The notes: a model not told the origin generated them from the sequence alone. A DNA stretch of 64,000 nt from Mytilus edulis (GCF_963676685.1 NC_092355.1:62965613-63029612), one strand, 5' to 3'; positions 13,201 through 22,799 are shown, counted from the stretch's first letter. Translations and numbers: made by a program.

Positions 13201-16200
13201 ATGAATGTCCATTGTCATTAAGGCTACAGGATTTTGGCAATGAGGGAGATATTATTGATATTGATACTTTAAGCAACTTGTCAAACAGAATATATGCTCT
13301 TAATTATTCAACAAGTAAAAGTATGTTTGTTTATTCCTTCATTTATTATTAAAAAAATAGATACTTATATTAAAAACCAATCTAACAGTTAAACTCTCTC
13401 CGAAAAATACAAAAAGAAGAGAAATATAACGATGTCTTATTTTTTATACACACAAATGTAAACATGCAAACTGATGTACGTTAGCATGACACGCGTTTCA
13501 GACGAAATATTTTCTTCCAGACACTCTTGATATCAATTTTTTTGCAAATTAACAAAAATGCATCTAGACAAAGAGGTACATACAGAACGGTCAAAGTTGG
13601 TGAAACATCAGTTTCTTTGAGTGAATTGAAGAACCAGAACATAAAGTATTGTCATATCCTTGTTAGCAAAGCTAGGACACAGCATCTGTTTTGTCGTTGA
13701 TTTTACAATGTATAGAACTAGGACAACGTTCATAAACATGAAACGTTAAAATACACAAAATTAAACATAAAAAAAATAGTTAGAAATATTCAAAAAAAAA
13801 TTCTTGAACATAACTTCGAGTTAGTCTTCTATATCATGTATATACACTCGGGTAAATTCTTCCCACATTTTATGATTCAGTATTCTCTGAAAACATGTAA
13901 TATTCCAAATAATACCTAATTTGAGTTATTGCAGAATTTATATTACATGCACATGTATTAGCTAGATATTATCTATTGAAGACAGACAAATCACTATTGC
14001 CATTTCATCTGAACCTGTAATGATCCCGGATCATTTAATGGTGGATGCATTTGTGATGACAATGCCAATATCTGATCCAGATTATGGCGACTTTATACAA
14101 GATTTTAAACTTGATTACAACAATGATTATTTTTACCTCGATACAAAACTTAGTTAGTATACATAACTGTTATTCATTAATTTTGATAAAATCAGCTGAT
14201 AATATAGTTGATAGATGTTTGCAACTTTACAATTTCATCCTATATTTTTCCTGTAATATAATATGTAACAACAGTAGTCATCTCCGATAAAGTTTGGGTA
14301 AGTTAATCTGCAATTCTGCAACCAGTACATGTTTATATAGTTTGCGTTATAGTATATGCTATCTTGTGATGAGATTATGTTTAACCACTTGGTGGATGCT
14401 ACTGCTGGTGAAGTTTTTATTCCCCGCGGGTATCACGAACCCAGTAGTCAGCACTTCTGTTATGTTATGTTATTATCATTGATATGGTCATAAATATAAA
14501 TTAGATGTTAACAAAACTTTGAATGTTTGAACTCGAGCGTCCCATATGAGTTTTTTTAGATGAAACGTGCGTCTTGCGCAAATACTATATTTTAAACCTG
14601 GTATCTGTTATGAGTTTATTTTCAATCAACCAATAGAGTTATCTTTATCAGGGATATTAGACAAGTAATATGTCACTTGTTTTGCAATTTTTCTTGATAG
14701 GTGTATTGCTTGATAGAGTTTAAAATTTGTACTGAATTATTTTATGTAATTAATTTTTAGTTTTTATGTCTCTTATGAGTTTAGAAGATTTCTAAAAAAA
14801 TATGTGTAATCATTGATTTCTTTACGTACTTCACAAGTATTTACAAGAATTGTAATATGAGTAGCAGATACATTTTCATTGTTTGGATAGTAATAAAATT
14901 TCTAGCTCTACTTTCCTGAAAGAACAGGTGACATTTTGCCATCACTTGGCGTTCAACGTCGTCGTTTGTCGTCCATCCGGTGTAAACTATTTCATAGGTC
15001 TTCTCCTCTGAAACTTTTAAACCAATTCCAACCGAATTCAAGATGATGATCCTTATGTTATCTAGAATAAAGCTTGTTTTCTGTTCCTGTTTCGACAAAA
15101 AATAACATGACCGCCTTAGCATAAAAAATATTTCATATGAGTAAAATGCAGTTTTTTGTTTAAATAGAGTAAATCAGACGCGGGGTAAACATGTTCAATT
15201 TATTAAGTTAGGTCAAGTCATTATTAGAGATGAAGATAAACTGTAAAACAACTCAATTGTCAATTGACCTCTTAAAGAGTTAGTGCCATTTACAGACAAT
15301 TTTTCACAATTGGATTATCATGTTATTTTACTTGAGAAATGTTCTTCTTTGAAACTACTGGACCAAATTAAACTCATTTAAAGCTGAATGATTCTTAGTT
15401 TATCTAGAATAAATCTTAAGTGTGTGTTATATTTCTATAAAGAAAAAAAAAAACACCTCGCCAATTTTGAGTTATTTTCTGTTGGCAACATTCAGTCATG
15501 AGAAATAGGAGTACTCAAACGGGGCAATTTCTTATCGATCTATTAGAATTATGTATATAACATATTGTCAAAATTGGGTTAATTGTGACAAATCCTTTCC
15601 CACCTTATCCATGTTAATAAAATGAAGAATTTATCATACCGACAAAATTAGCATGGATTCATAGAAATTTAAAAGTTTTGGAACTCTTTAAAAGAAATAT
15701 GCTTATTTTTGTTTATCTTTTGTCTCTGCCTGAGACAACTCTTAAGCATGATTTACGGTTCGTGTCTTCTTCGTATCGAGTCCCCCGTCTCAAAGTGTGT
15801 TTATTGTTAATCATCGTGATGGTAAACTATATAAATCAGAGTATATACCAGCAGAACATGCCGCATGCGGGTTTAAACAAATTGAGAAAACGGAAATACA
15901 TGTATAATTCACCTCTTCTGCAAATGCTTGTCATATATGACAGGTTGGCGAATTAACAGCTATTGAGACTCTGGTATAACAAATCAACCAACTTCAATTT
16001 TTGTGTTAATTAATCTGTCTGTATTCAGCACTTTTTGTGCTGACATGAATTATCATTAATATGGTTATATTTATAAATTAACTGTTTACAAAAGTTTAAA
16101 TTTTTTGAAATACTAAAGGTTTTTCTACCTCAGGAATAGATTATGTTCTTCTCATATATGTTATGATGGTGTGATACTAAACACCTAACGGGAAGGATTG

Positions 16201-19200
16201 TGCCTTATGTTCATATGATGAAAGCATAATCTTTCAGTCAGTTTAATTGAAGTCTGGAGCTGGCATGTCAGTTAACTGCTAGTAGTCTGTTGTTATTTAT
16301 GTATTATTGTCATTTTGTTTATTTTCTTTGGTTACATCTTCTGACATCAGACTCGGACTTCTCTTGAACTGAATTTTAAGTGCGTATTGTTATGCGTTTA
16401 CTTTTCTACATTGGCTAGAGGTATAGGGGGAGGGTTGAGATCTCACAAACATGTTCAACCCCGCCGCAGTTTTGAACTAGTATATATTTGTTTAGGGGCC
16501 AGCTGAAGGACGCCTCCGGGTGTGGGAATTTATCGCTACATTAAAGACCTGTTGGTGACCTTCTGCTGTTGTTTTTTATTTCTATGGTCGGGTTGTTGTC
16601 TCTTTAGCACATTCCCCATTTCCATTCTCAATTTTATCTTACCTGTATTTGGCAAAAACACTTTTAGGAATTTTGGTCCTCAATGCTCTTCAACTTCGTA
16701 CTTTATTTGGCCTTTTTATTTTTTTGGGATTCGAGCGTCACTGATGAGTCTTTTGTAGACGAAACGCGCTTCTGGCGTATATACAAAATGTAGTCCTGGT
16801 TTCTATGATGAGTTTATTTACAACCACTAGGTCGATGCCACTGCTGGTGGAGATTTATTTCCCCGATGGTATCACAAGCCCAGAAGTTAGCACTTTTTGT
16901 GCTGACATAGATTTTTTTGAAATATTAAGGTTTTTCTACCTCAGGAATAGAATTCCTTAGCTGTATTTGGCAAAAATTTTATGAATTATGGTCCTCAATG
17001 CTCTTCAACTTCGTACTTTATTTGGTCTTTTTAACTTTTTGCGATTCGAGCGTCACTGATGAGTCTTTTGTAGACGAAACGCGCCACAAGCGTATATACA
17101 AAATTTACTCCTTGTATCTATGATGAGTTTTTCTGTAAGTCTATCAAATACATAAGATATGTGTTATATGAGATCTATTGGTTATGGACTTGTTAATAAA
17201 TTAATACCATGACTTATATTTTGAACTTAGAAATTCAAAGGTATTTCATGTTTGTCTTTTTTATTGCAGAAAGTGTTCATGTTAAGAAACGTCTTCCACA
17301 TGTTACGGGCCAGAAAAATACAACTCTATACTTAACTTGTATGGTTCAGGACTCTTGTTTTAATTTTGCTAATACTACTATTACCATTATTTCACACAAT
17401 GCTGTAAGTATCAGAAAAATAAAAATAGATTACTTCGAAAACTTATTATATGTAACTTTTCTAACATAGTAACACAACCAAAGACAGGTCCAACTGAAAA
17501 TATTGATATCAAACGCGGTTGTATTAAACAAACTTTTAAAACCAACAAAACGAGTAATGATTCATCAAACGACAAAGCTTTTGTTTAGGCTCAATATTAT
17601 GGCCAAAGTCTTAATATATCGCATTTAATGTGGGGTTTTAAAATGACATACCATTTATCAAATTTGACCATTACATAATGAGTAAGTGAACATTTTTAAA
17701 TTAAGTGAAAACAATAGTATTTAGTACTAACAATTCGTAGGAATTTGAAGTGAAATGATCTCATAGTTCTTTAAGCCTAACAAAATATATTTCATTTCAA
17801 TGAGATATGATTAATACATCGAAAGAGCTCTATTCACGTGCCCACTGTCATTATTCCTGTCAAAAACAAATTAAGTTGTAATAAAGAATGCGTCCAGAAT
17901 GTTTCTAACCCGACAAAAATACAACTTTTATCACGGGATGTGTACTCGTATTAAATATATTTTTTGGGAATCTCATGAAGCTATTGTGAAATAACCTCTC
18001 AATCAAAAGAGGACCTTTACAACCGTATAGGAAATTATCAGTACTATTCAATTTATTATTATTTATTCGGAATACAACCTTAGGGGTATCAACCGTAACT
18101 ACTTTATATATTTGTAATTTAGCAACAGAGAACTTTAGAAATGTGTTAACCTTTTTGTTAAATAAACTTATGCAGTCTCGTTGCAAATGAGGCTAACATC
18201 CGACAAATTTGAATCGTCTTGACAAAAGGAAATTTTACTTGAATTATAACACAGAATTAATATTCACAGCCACCTGTTGTAACAGGGCTACCAGATACTT
18301 TGAAAATAGATATGGAACAGATTCGAGACAATTTCAGTTTTCACATCTTTCATGTTGAAGATCCCTCTGATGACAATGTGTCATGTGACTTGAGTAAAAT
18401 AACTCCTTCTACGGATGAATTAATTGTAAAGATGGATGGCAATGGTAATCAATATAATTATTCTAAAACTTTCAACATAAAATGATAAATAAGTGTGTAG
18501 AAGAATATTAAAAAATGGATACATTATAGGTCGAGTATGAGTTTTATTACTGTACGACGACAATAATGATCTTATTCACAATATTCGAACATCTTCATAA
18601 AACAAAAGCCTTAGAGAAAACAGATTATAGAATTTTGTTACTTAAACGCTTATTATCTGCCAATTTTGATTGTGCTAAGTAAGTAATAAATTTTGCTAAG
18701 AAAGATTTATAAATATATAATCATGAGAGCGCCTTAAAACCACCAAAGAGCTTTGTTCAAAGAGTGTAATTTGCCGAAAAAAACATTAGTCATTCAAACA
18801 TAATTTATATGACTGTCAGCTATTTATGCGAACCTCTCTGATTTTTTTAACTATCATTTGATTTTATTAACTTTACGGTTTTATTATTTTGATTCATGGA
18901 ACTGTATTTATTTGTTTTACTTGAAGTTCTTGTGTTTTTGTATGCTGCAATATAGTTTATGTTCCGTTACTTATAGCTTCTTTTATTTTACAGATGCATA
19001 TTTACTTGTAACCAACCATATCAAAAACAATTTAACATTCGAATATGAGCTTCAAATATATTGTACTGATGGAACTGATGACACTGTTTTCAACTTAACC
19101 GTCCATTTTTGTACAGAGAACAATTGTCAAGGAATTACAGCATCCAGTCAAAGTAATAAACTTCAAATTATACTTGTGTATGTTTCAATTGCTGGGATGC

Positions 19201-19439
19201 TAATAATCATTATTATATCTGTGTATTACTTATGGAAACGACAAAAGACGTTAAACATTGAAAATGGATCACATGATAGTAGTAGAAATAGTCGGTATGT
19301 ATCAAGAATACAGCTGAACTCTGCTGTCCAACCGTATGATGACCTTGAACAAAATGGACACCAACAAATACCAACAGATAATGTTGAAATGTCTCTACAA
19401 GATACAACCATTTATGAAAATACAAATCCATTCATTTGA
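4125..19439 (+). CDS. Gene A: SUEL lectin/TSP1/cadherin-like membrane receptor (5' partial)
   Basis: Eleven exons join to 675 open codons plus a stop: 4125-4295, 5628-5894, 6940-7113, 8255-8326, 8521-8688, 11314-11395, 13151-13320, 13982-14152, 17270-17403, 18270-18444, 18994-19439. Order: TSP1, lectin-like, TSP1, linker, CCG-W domain (three exons), two cadherin-like repeats, transmembrane helix, tail. By comparison with genes B and C the signal-peptide and first lectin exons are missing; I find neither in bases 1-4124, so they lie upstream or were lost. Introns are phase 1 except a phase 2 intron inside the Trp codon at 11394 and a phase 0 intron after 17403. The intron after 11395 needs a GC donor. 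Introns over 300 bp hold a Penelope-like fragment (4800-5600), short repeats (6020-6205, 7280-7405), an element pair and a 160-bp tandem array (8852-10985), an inverted-repeat element (12174-12545) and repeats at 14530-17130. Introns 13321-13981, 17404-18269 and 18445-18993 show nothing I recognise. Likely a surface recognition protein; ligand unknown. Confidence 0.85.
4800..5600 (-). mobile_element. Penelope-like reverse transcriptase fragment in gene A intron
   Basis: On the minus strand, broken frames read YWIHKLHKCPYKQRYIAGSS, VNQMWILKNSKDLLEY, FDFSTLYTSIPH, then TNCAPLLADLFLYYYEA and FRYIDDVLSLNN. These are reverse transcriptase fingers and palm with a YxDD-type catalytic box. The pattern fits Penelope-like elements, by memory of the family. 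At least two frame changes make it inactive. Its 5' end stops about 30 bases before the exon at 5628. Confidence 0.65.
5628..5894 (+). CDS. Gene A exon: second SUEL-type lectin-like domain
   Basis: The exon follows CAATTTTGTAG and ends before GTAAGT. Its 89 residues carry the Gal_Lectin cysteine layout: WKC near the start, a central Cys, the pair C-ENRRN-C, then a Cys after FIES and a terminal YVYTC. The usual YGR and DPC sugar-site motifs of rhamnose-binding lectins are absent (VNKAVWE and ESC stand there), so sugar binding is uncertain. It is very like gene B 28551-28817 and less like gene C 49357-49620. A Penelope-like fragment ends about 30 bases upstream. Confidence 0.85.
6020..6205 (-). 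repeat. Dispersed repeat, shared with 39430-39670
   Basis: Minus-strand sequence matching other copies at 25320-25460 (minus), 35090-35225 and 39430-39670 (plus). Shared text includes AGCCATGGC followed by TATGAGTTTGACTGTC (reverse complement here). There is an internal short duplication of the GAGACAGTCAAACTCAT segment. Class unknown. Confidence 0.6.
6940..7113 (+). CDS. Gene A exon: second TSP1 repeat
   Basis: The exon lies between ATATTCCAG and GTTAGT, phase 1 at both ends. It has WDEWSPWSKC (a WxxWxxWxxC tract, the known C-mannosylation context), CTKLCGSG, and six Cys ending in CNTEPCP. The CxxS/TCG O-fucosylation consensus is broken by Leu, whereas the B and C counterparts keep Ser. The nearest relative is 31027-31200. 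Confidence 0.9.
7280..7405 (+). repeat. Dispersed bivalve-type repeat
   Basis: Contains GGGCTTTGCTCATTGTTGAA, GGCCGTACGGAGACCTATAG and GTCTCATTGGCATTCATACC. Fragments of the same family lie at 21275-21310, 22975-23010 and 36592-36640 (opposite orientation: GATGTGGTATG, TGCCAATGAGA), 52305-52345 and 60541-60600. From memory it is common in bivalves; its class is not known to me. Confidence 0.55.
8255..8326 (+). CDS. Gene A exon: short linker before the CCG-W domain
   Basis: A 72-base exon after TATTTTTAG and before GTATTA encodes about 24 residues (CDDTKFQYQLPKPISDLKDD). Support is its conserved position, phase and length in gene C (50846-50917, sharing LPKPxSxLKxDT) and gene B (32724-32789). 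The single Cys may pair outside the linker. It has no domain of its own that I recognise. Confidence 0.75.
8521..8688 (+). CDS. Gene A exon: CCG-W domain, part 1
   Basis: The exon follows TATATTCTAG and ends before GTATGC. It encodes 56 residues with GYLITNGIYTVNCCGRIKMW, EFIPVNTG, MRKT and VGSNQINIS. All three paralogues keep CCGRIKxWExIPVxxG and VGxNxIxIS. The alternating hydrophobic pattern suggests a beta-sandwich. I cannot give it a family name; from memory, similar CCG...W...VG.N...GD.IGW sequences occur in unnamed mollusc and amphioxus proteins. Confidence 0.8.
8852..9170 (+). mobile_element. CGCCAGACGCGCG-type dispersed element, copy 1 of a tandem pair
   Basis: Starts ATAGTTATCAAAGGTACC, carries CGCCAGACGCGCGTTTCGTC, then CTCATCAGTG, AAGAGCATTGAGG, GCCTGGGATAAGAAAATCC and ends with the CCTCGGGGACGAAACGTCCA block. 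The same modules recur across the window (9172, 12174, 16600, 31258, 34070, 34607, 51800). No coding capacity; a non-autonomous element. Confidence 0.65.
9172..9395 (+). mobile_element. CGCCAGACGCGCG-type dispersed element, copy 2 of a tandem pair
   Basis: Begins immediately after the preceding copy with the same ATAGTTATCAAAGGTACC start and follows the same order of modules to CTTAGTTTTTCGAAAATATC. The two copies are nearly identical over the first 100 bases, so the tandem arrangement looks recent compared with other copies. Confidence 0.65.
9845..10985 (+). repeat. ~160-bp tandem repeat array, about five to six units
   Basis: The landmark CAGATATTG recurs at about 10101, 10261, 10421, 10582, 10743 and 10903, a period of 160-161. 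Each unit has GAGTTACAGAT, AAGTTTAAGTTTCGTTCCGC and GCCGAAATTACGGG. It is preceded by short CGAAATTCCG repeats (9894-9960). Mini-Helitron-like pearl elements of oysters have core repeats of similar size, so this may be such a core (inference). It lies in the gene A intron 8689-11313. Confidence 0.8.
11314..11395 (+). CDS. Gene A exon: CCG-W domain, part 2 (GC donor)
   Basis: An 82-base exon after TTTTTAATAG encodes SDLHKTTQLNVPDAERITII and ends KGDIVGW. The Trp codon is split: the exon ends in TG and the intron starts GCAAGT, a typical GC-AG donor. Using the nearby GTATCC instead would give an in-frame stop in the next exon (CAA GTT TGG TAG). Gene B has TG|GTAGGT at this place, which supports the phase. 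Confidence 0.75.
12174..12545. mobile_element. Inverted-repeat element of the CGCCAGACGCGCG family
   Basis: The left end reads ACCAGGATCAAAATTTTATA, then CGCCAGACGCGCGTTTGAT and CTCATCAGTGACGCTC. The right end is its reverse complement: GAGCGTCACTGGTGGGTCT, GACGAAACGCGCGTCTGGCG and AAACCTGGTA. The interior of about 200 bases is not coding in any clear way. A MITE-like structure inside a gene A intron. Confidence 0.65.
13151..13320 (+). CDS. Gene A exon: CCG-W domain, part 3
   Basis: The exon begins after ATATCCGCAG with the last base of the split Trp codon and ends before GTATGT. It encodes FGSGNNIGYYDC, then CPLSLRL, EGDIIDIDTL and SNLSNRIYALNYSTS. The two Cys, CPLS and GDIID are conserved in B and C. 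It looks like the last strands of the same beta-rich domain plus a linker into the cadherin-like region. Confidence 0.8.
13982..14152 (+). CDS. Gene A exon: cadherin-like repeat 1, first half
   Basis: The exon follows ATTGAAG (a weak acceptor without a pyrimidine tract) and ends before GTTAGT. It encodes PVMIPDHLMVDAFVMTMPIS, DPDYGDF and YFYLDTKL. The layout resembles the first half of a cadherin repeat (strand, DxDxG, then YF.LDT). The classical calcium-binding LDRE and DxNDN motifs are missing. Placed by B and C homology. Confidence 0.75.
14525..14610 (-). repeat. CGCCAGACGCGCG-type end fragment
   Basis: CGAGCGTCCCATATGAGTTT, GACGAAACG-like and AAACCTGGTATCTGTTATGA match the reverse end of the family. 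Just upstream, 14380-14470 carries a decayed copy of the GGTGGATGCTACTGCTGGTG block that accompanies this family. Confidence 0.5.
14900..15130 (+). repeat. Dispersed repeat (CTCCTCTGAAAC type)
   Basis: Contains CATCACTTGGCGTTCAACGT, CTTCTCCTCTGAAACTTTTA, CCAATTCCAACC and GATGATCCTTATG. A weaker second copy lies at about 15320-15440 (TTCTTTGAAACTACTGGACC, TAGTTTATCTAGAATAAA). I recall this as a common bivalve repeat. The minus-strand open frame here is not a gene. Confidence 0.5.
16130..16670 (+). mobile_element. Penelope-like 3' tail remnant in gene A intron
   Basis: Plus-orientation copy of the non-coding tail seen at 28905-29580 (minus). Shared landmarks: ATTGTGCCTTATGTTCATAT, GGCATGTCAGTTAACTGCTA, GGTTGAGATCTCA, GAAGGACGCCTCCGGGTG and GGTCGGGTTGTTGTCTCTTT. 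No reverse transcriptase part remains. Confidence 0.65.
16671..17130 (-). repeat. Two reverse CGCCAGACGCGCG-type copies with internal block
   Basis: TTCGAGCGTCACTGATGAGT with TAGACGAAACGCGC occurs at 16733-16770 and again at 17044-17085, each preceded by CCTCAATGCTCTTCAACTTC. Between them (16825-16912) is the block GGTCGATGCCACTGCTGGTG. A nested or duplicated insertion; non-coding. Confidence 0.6.
17270..17403 (+). CDS. Gene A exon: cadherin-like repeat 1, second half
   Basis: The exon follows TTTTTATTGCAG and ends GCT before GTAAGT, leaving a phase 0 intron. It encodes SVHVKKRLPHVTG, LTCMVQDSCFNFANTTITII and SHNA, matching the later strands of a cadherin repeat (KxLP, then alternating strands). 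Both Cys of a likely disulfide are present here, unlike in B or C. Confidence 0.8.
18270..18444 (+). CDS. Gene A exon: cadherin-like repeat 2, first half
   Basis: The exon follows TATTCACAG and ends before GTAATC. It starts in phase 0 with PPVVTGLPDTL and continues FHIFHVEDPSDDNVSC and STDELIVKMDGN. The PP after the preceding NA recalls the linker between cadherin repeats (NAPxF); the DPSDDN stretch sits where calcium ligands would be, but the motif is degenerate. Confidence 0.8.
18994..19439 (+). CDS. Gene A last exon: cadherin-like end, transmembrane helix, tail
   Basis: The exon follows TTATTTTACAG and ends with TGA at 19437-19439. It encodes the end of cadherin-like repeat 2 (YELQIYCTDGTDD), a short stalk with two Cys, a transmembrane helix at about 19161-19232 (LQIILVYVSIAGMLIIIIIS), a basic stop-transfer (WKRQK) and a cytoplasmic tail of about 70 residues. 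The tail has YDDL (19335-19346, YxxPhi) and YENT (19413-19424, a YxN type SH2-binding consensus). Closest to gene C. Confidence 0.85.
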
Positions 19440-19536
19440 ATGTACTTGCTCATGGTTAAAGGTTAGGGAGATGAATCAGGGGTATTTAATTTCATATTTG
19501 TATTGACACAATCTGTACGTTATAGATACTAGTTTT

Positions 19537-19542
19537 AATAAA
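19537..19542 (+). other. Candidate polyadenylation signal of gene A
   Basis: AATAAA lies about 100 bases after the stop codon and is followed by a G/T-rich stretch (GAGTGACGTTGTGATT). Position and sequence fit a polyadenylation signal; no transcript evidence is available. Confidence 0.55.
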
Positions 19543-19741
19543 GGTATTAAAGATTGAGTGACGTTGTGATTAAAAAAATCTACGTATACTGCCCAAAACA
19601 ACAAATTATCTTAATAATGCATCCGGTAATTGAAGACAATATATAAAAGGACGTTTACCTCTATTTTTCAAATTTTTTTTGGTTAAATTTTGTTCACTCA
19701 TGACCAACACTTCATTAAAGACAATGTTTTACAAAACTAAA

Positions 19742-20600
19742 TAAAATTGAGATTCGAAATATGGAATGTGTCAAAGAGACAACAACCCAGCCGAAAAACA
19801 AATACACAGCAATACCCACAGTAAAATTCAATTCAAGAAAAGCGAATCCGATGTCAGAATAAGTAGCAAAAGAAACTAAACAAAATAACAATGATACATG
19901 AATTAGAAAAAAAACACTACTAGCAGTAACTGACATTACTTGAACTGGTTGAAAGATTATTTCTTCATCATATGATTATTAAGCACAACCCCTCTCGTTA
20001 GGGGTTAAGTATCACACAGTTGTACCATAATACAATGTCCGAGAAGAACTTAACTCGTATCATCTCAACAACTGGTTTCAGAATAAATTTGTTAAGAACT
20101 CTATAAGTTAAACAATATTTAAGCCAAAAAAAATATCATCTGTAATGACCTGACAACAGTTTCGTAACTTTTTTCTTTCTTAAGTCTGTGATTTTTAGCT
20201 TTTGGGTGAATGACGACATTTTGAGTTTTGTAAATAATATCACCTTACACGATTGGATCTGATAAACACATGATGCATGAACGTATAAGATGTCTGCATG
20301 TTGATTAATATTTACGAATGATGCCATCGTACCGAAATTAAAATTAGGTGAATGATTTGACTAGTTTGTGATATCGAAACTCTGGTCAGATTTTGGTTTG
20401 GTTGGTCTTTGCTGATATTAATCTTACATCGAAACTTGTAACAATACAGTCTGAAAAAAAGGCGCAAAGTTAGTCCACGTTGGAATTCCGATAACTTGAC
20501 GTTATACAGAATCTCAAAAGCGAACAAAAATGTTATCTAGTAAAAAACAAGTGCAGTTACACTATCAAAGCAGGTCAAATTTTGTTTGTTGTTACTAAAA
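19742..20600 (-). mobile_element. Penelope-like remnant with internal deletion
   Basis: Starts with the tail end GGAATGTGTCAAAGAGACAA and runs through the same landmarks as 28905-30450: CATATGATTATTAAGCACAA, AGTTTGTGATATCGAAA, then jumps to TTGGAATTCCGATAAC and GCGAACAAAAATGTTATCTA. The reverse transcriptase segment present at 29839-30309 is missing, as is part of the tail. Confidence 0.6.
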
Positions 20601-21794
20601 AATGACCTCAATGAGTTTGAACATATATTAACATTCTGTCTTTTTTATGTGTTGTCCATGTAACACAACTATAGTTGAATGTAGTGCACACAAGTATCAT
20701 CAATTTTTCGTTAGAATTTATCATATCAGAGTTTAAAAGTCAGACGGTCTTTCATTTTGATGTGTGCTTTCCTTTTAACTTTGTGTTTGTGTACTTTGCA
20801 GATCTATTAAATATCAAACTGTCTTGCCAAGGGCTGGTTTGCATTTTATATATTGTTTTAAATTTGCATTATTTTCCATTTGCGAAAATTTTACAATGTA
20901 CTTGAGGGTTAATCTAATTAGTCGATTTAATTTACAAGCGGCACAATTATTTCTAATTGAAATTGTATGTCAATTACTCAAAAAGGCAAAGCTGACTTAA
21001 TGAACATCTGATATATTTCCCGGTTATGATGAGGTCCGTGCTGCTCAATCTTAGTTTTCTATGTAAAGTTTTTTTGTTTTTTTTTGTCTTTCAGTTTTAC
21101 AACTGCGTTCAACTTGTCAGTTTGATTTAATTGATTTAGAATTGTGGTGTCTTTTGCCTTTAATACAAAGAATTTGACTATTCTTTTTCAACCACATAGC
21201 TCCAAATGTTTACAGTATTTACAAAAAGACGTAGAACATTTATAAAATGTTTACATCTGATGTTAAATAAATACATATGAAAAAATGTGGTATGACTGCC
21301 GACGTGATAACTCTCCTTCCATCAAAAATATATGTGTATAGTGTCAGTATCGTTCAGTCTAATTTTTATCTGTTGTTGTGCTTTCCAGTGGCCACATTCA
21401 TTAGGAATACAATATTTTGTTTAAAATGCTCACTCATAATCCTCGTGTAGGAAAATCTGTCTATATCCATTACCAATGAAGGTTATAGTTTGTTATCCCG
21501 ATTTTGTTTTTTGTCCATGGATTTATGAGTTTTGAACAGCGGTATACTACTGTTGCCTTTATTTATGTTAAATTTACAAGCATTTGTTCGTTTATCCGTT
21601 TAAAAGTTTAGATACGGCATACGTATATATTTGGCATTCTGTAACGTGTTGTTTATAGTTGATTAATTACACCCGACGTCTAAACATTTCTATTGAATTT
21701 GTAAATTTTTAGAATACATCTAAATGATTTTTTTTTACTAATATGAAGAATAAATAATATATTCTTCAAAAACTATAAGTTGTTTCTGTAGAGG

Positions 21795-22298
21795 GATATA
21801 TCCATTTGAATAGTGGATTCTTCAAAAACTACTGTCCACAAGGAAAAAACAGACAATTAATTCAAAATTTTAGTATACGCAATATTTGCTCCGTTTTGTA
21901 TGGCTTTTACTACATGTAGTTATATAACATGCTTACCAACATATGTGATGACGTTTTATCTGTTTCTAATGAGACTGCATTTATTAAAGCAGGTGTCCGT
22001 GATTTACATAAATGTACTGTTACACAAACAATAGGGTGCCTGAACATTTCAATTAAACCACTTATTTTGTTCCAATGCAGTCCACCATAGGACATAGATG
22101 AACATGATCACGTTATTTAGTAAACTTATAACTAGTTCTTGTAAAAGCTGTGAAAAACGGAGCAAATATTTCGTATACTAATGTTTTGGAATTAATTATG
22201 TTTTATTTCCTTTTTGTGGACAGTAGCTCTTGCAGAATCCACTATTCAAACAGCTAGGGTACTGTCAATTTATATATCTTCATTAAAATGGATATAGC
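21795..22298. repeat. Large foldback (inverted repeat) element
   Basis: The arm at about 21795-21899 contains GAATAGTGGATTCTTCAAAA, CTACTGTCCACAAGG and AATATTTGCTCCGTTTT. The arm at about 22153-22298 contains the reverse complements AAAACGGAGCAAATATTTCG, TTTGTGGACAGTAG and GAATCCACTATTC. The spacer of about 250 bases has one short minus-strand frame without known similarity. Confidence 0.75.
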
Positions 22299-22799
22299 CA
22301 TTAACAGAAAAAACTTCTCTTGGAATTATTATATCAGAAGTGAATAAAAATAACAGCTTTACATAGATGCTAGCATGAGTATTGCAGGACGAATACTTTA
22401 TTCCATTAGAAAAACTAGGTTGTAATGCCACGGAGGATTAACACGTGCAATATTCAACGAAATCTATCTGTGCTATGCATAACCAGGACTGATTATGACT
22501 AAGCAATTTTACTCTTAAGCAATCCACAGATAAACACATTCAATAGTCTTCACTTGGATAATTGTCACTTGTGGCGGTTATACACAGAAAGCAACTGTCA
22601 TTCTTGTACATAGCGTGATAAATTGTGTAAATAAATACAACACGTAAACTATATCAGCGTCAATGTTAATAAATATACAAAATTAAACAAGTTTCCCTCA
22701 CAGGATCGAATATTTACTTTCAATATATCAACTACCAGAGGTTGCATCTCTATAACAAAACTTATCTACAGTCAATATAAAATTGTAAAGCAGTATATA

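Noticed and set aside
14084-14290. 68-codon open frame overlapping gene A exon 13982-14152
   Set aside because: It is another frame of the cadherin-like exon; the correct frame is fixed by paralogues and phase.
14841-15122. 93-codon minus-strand open frame
   Set aside because: It lies inside a dispersed repeat (CTTCTCCTCTGAAAC type), with a decayed second copy nearby.
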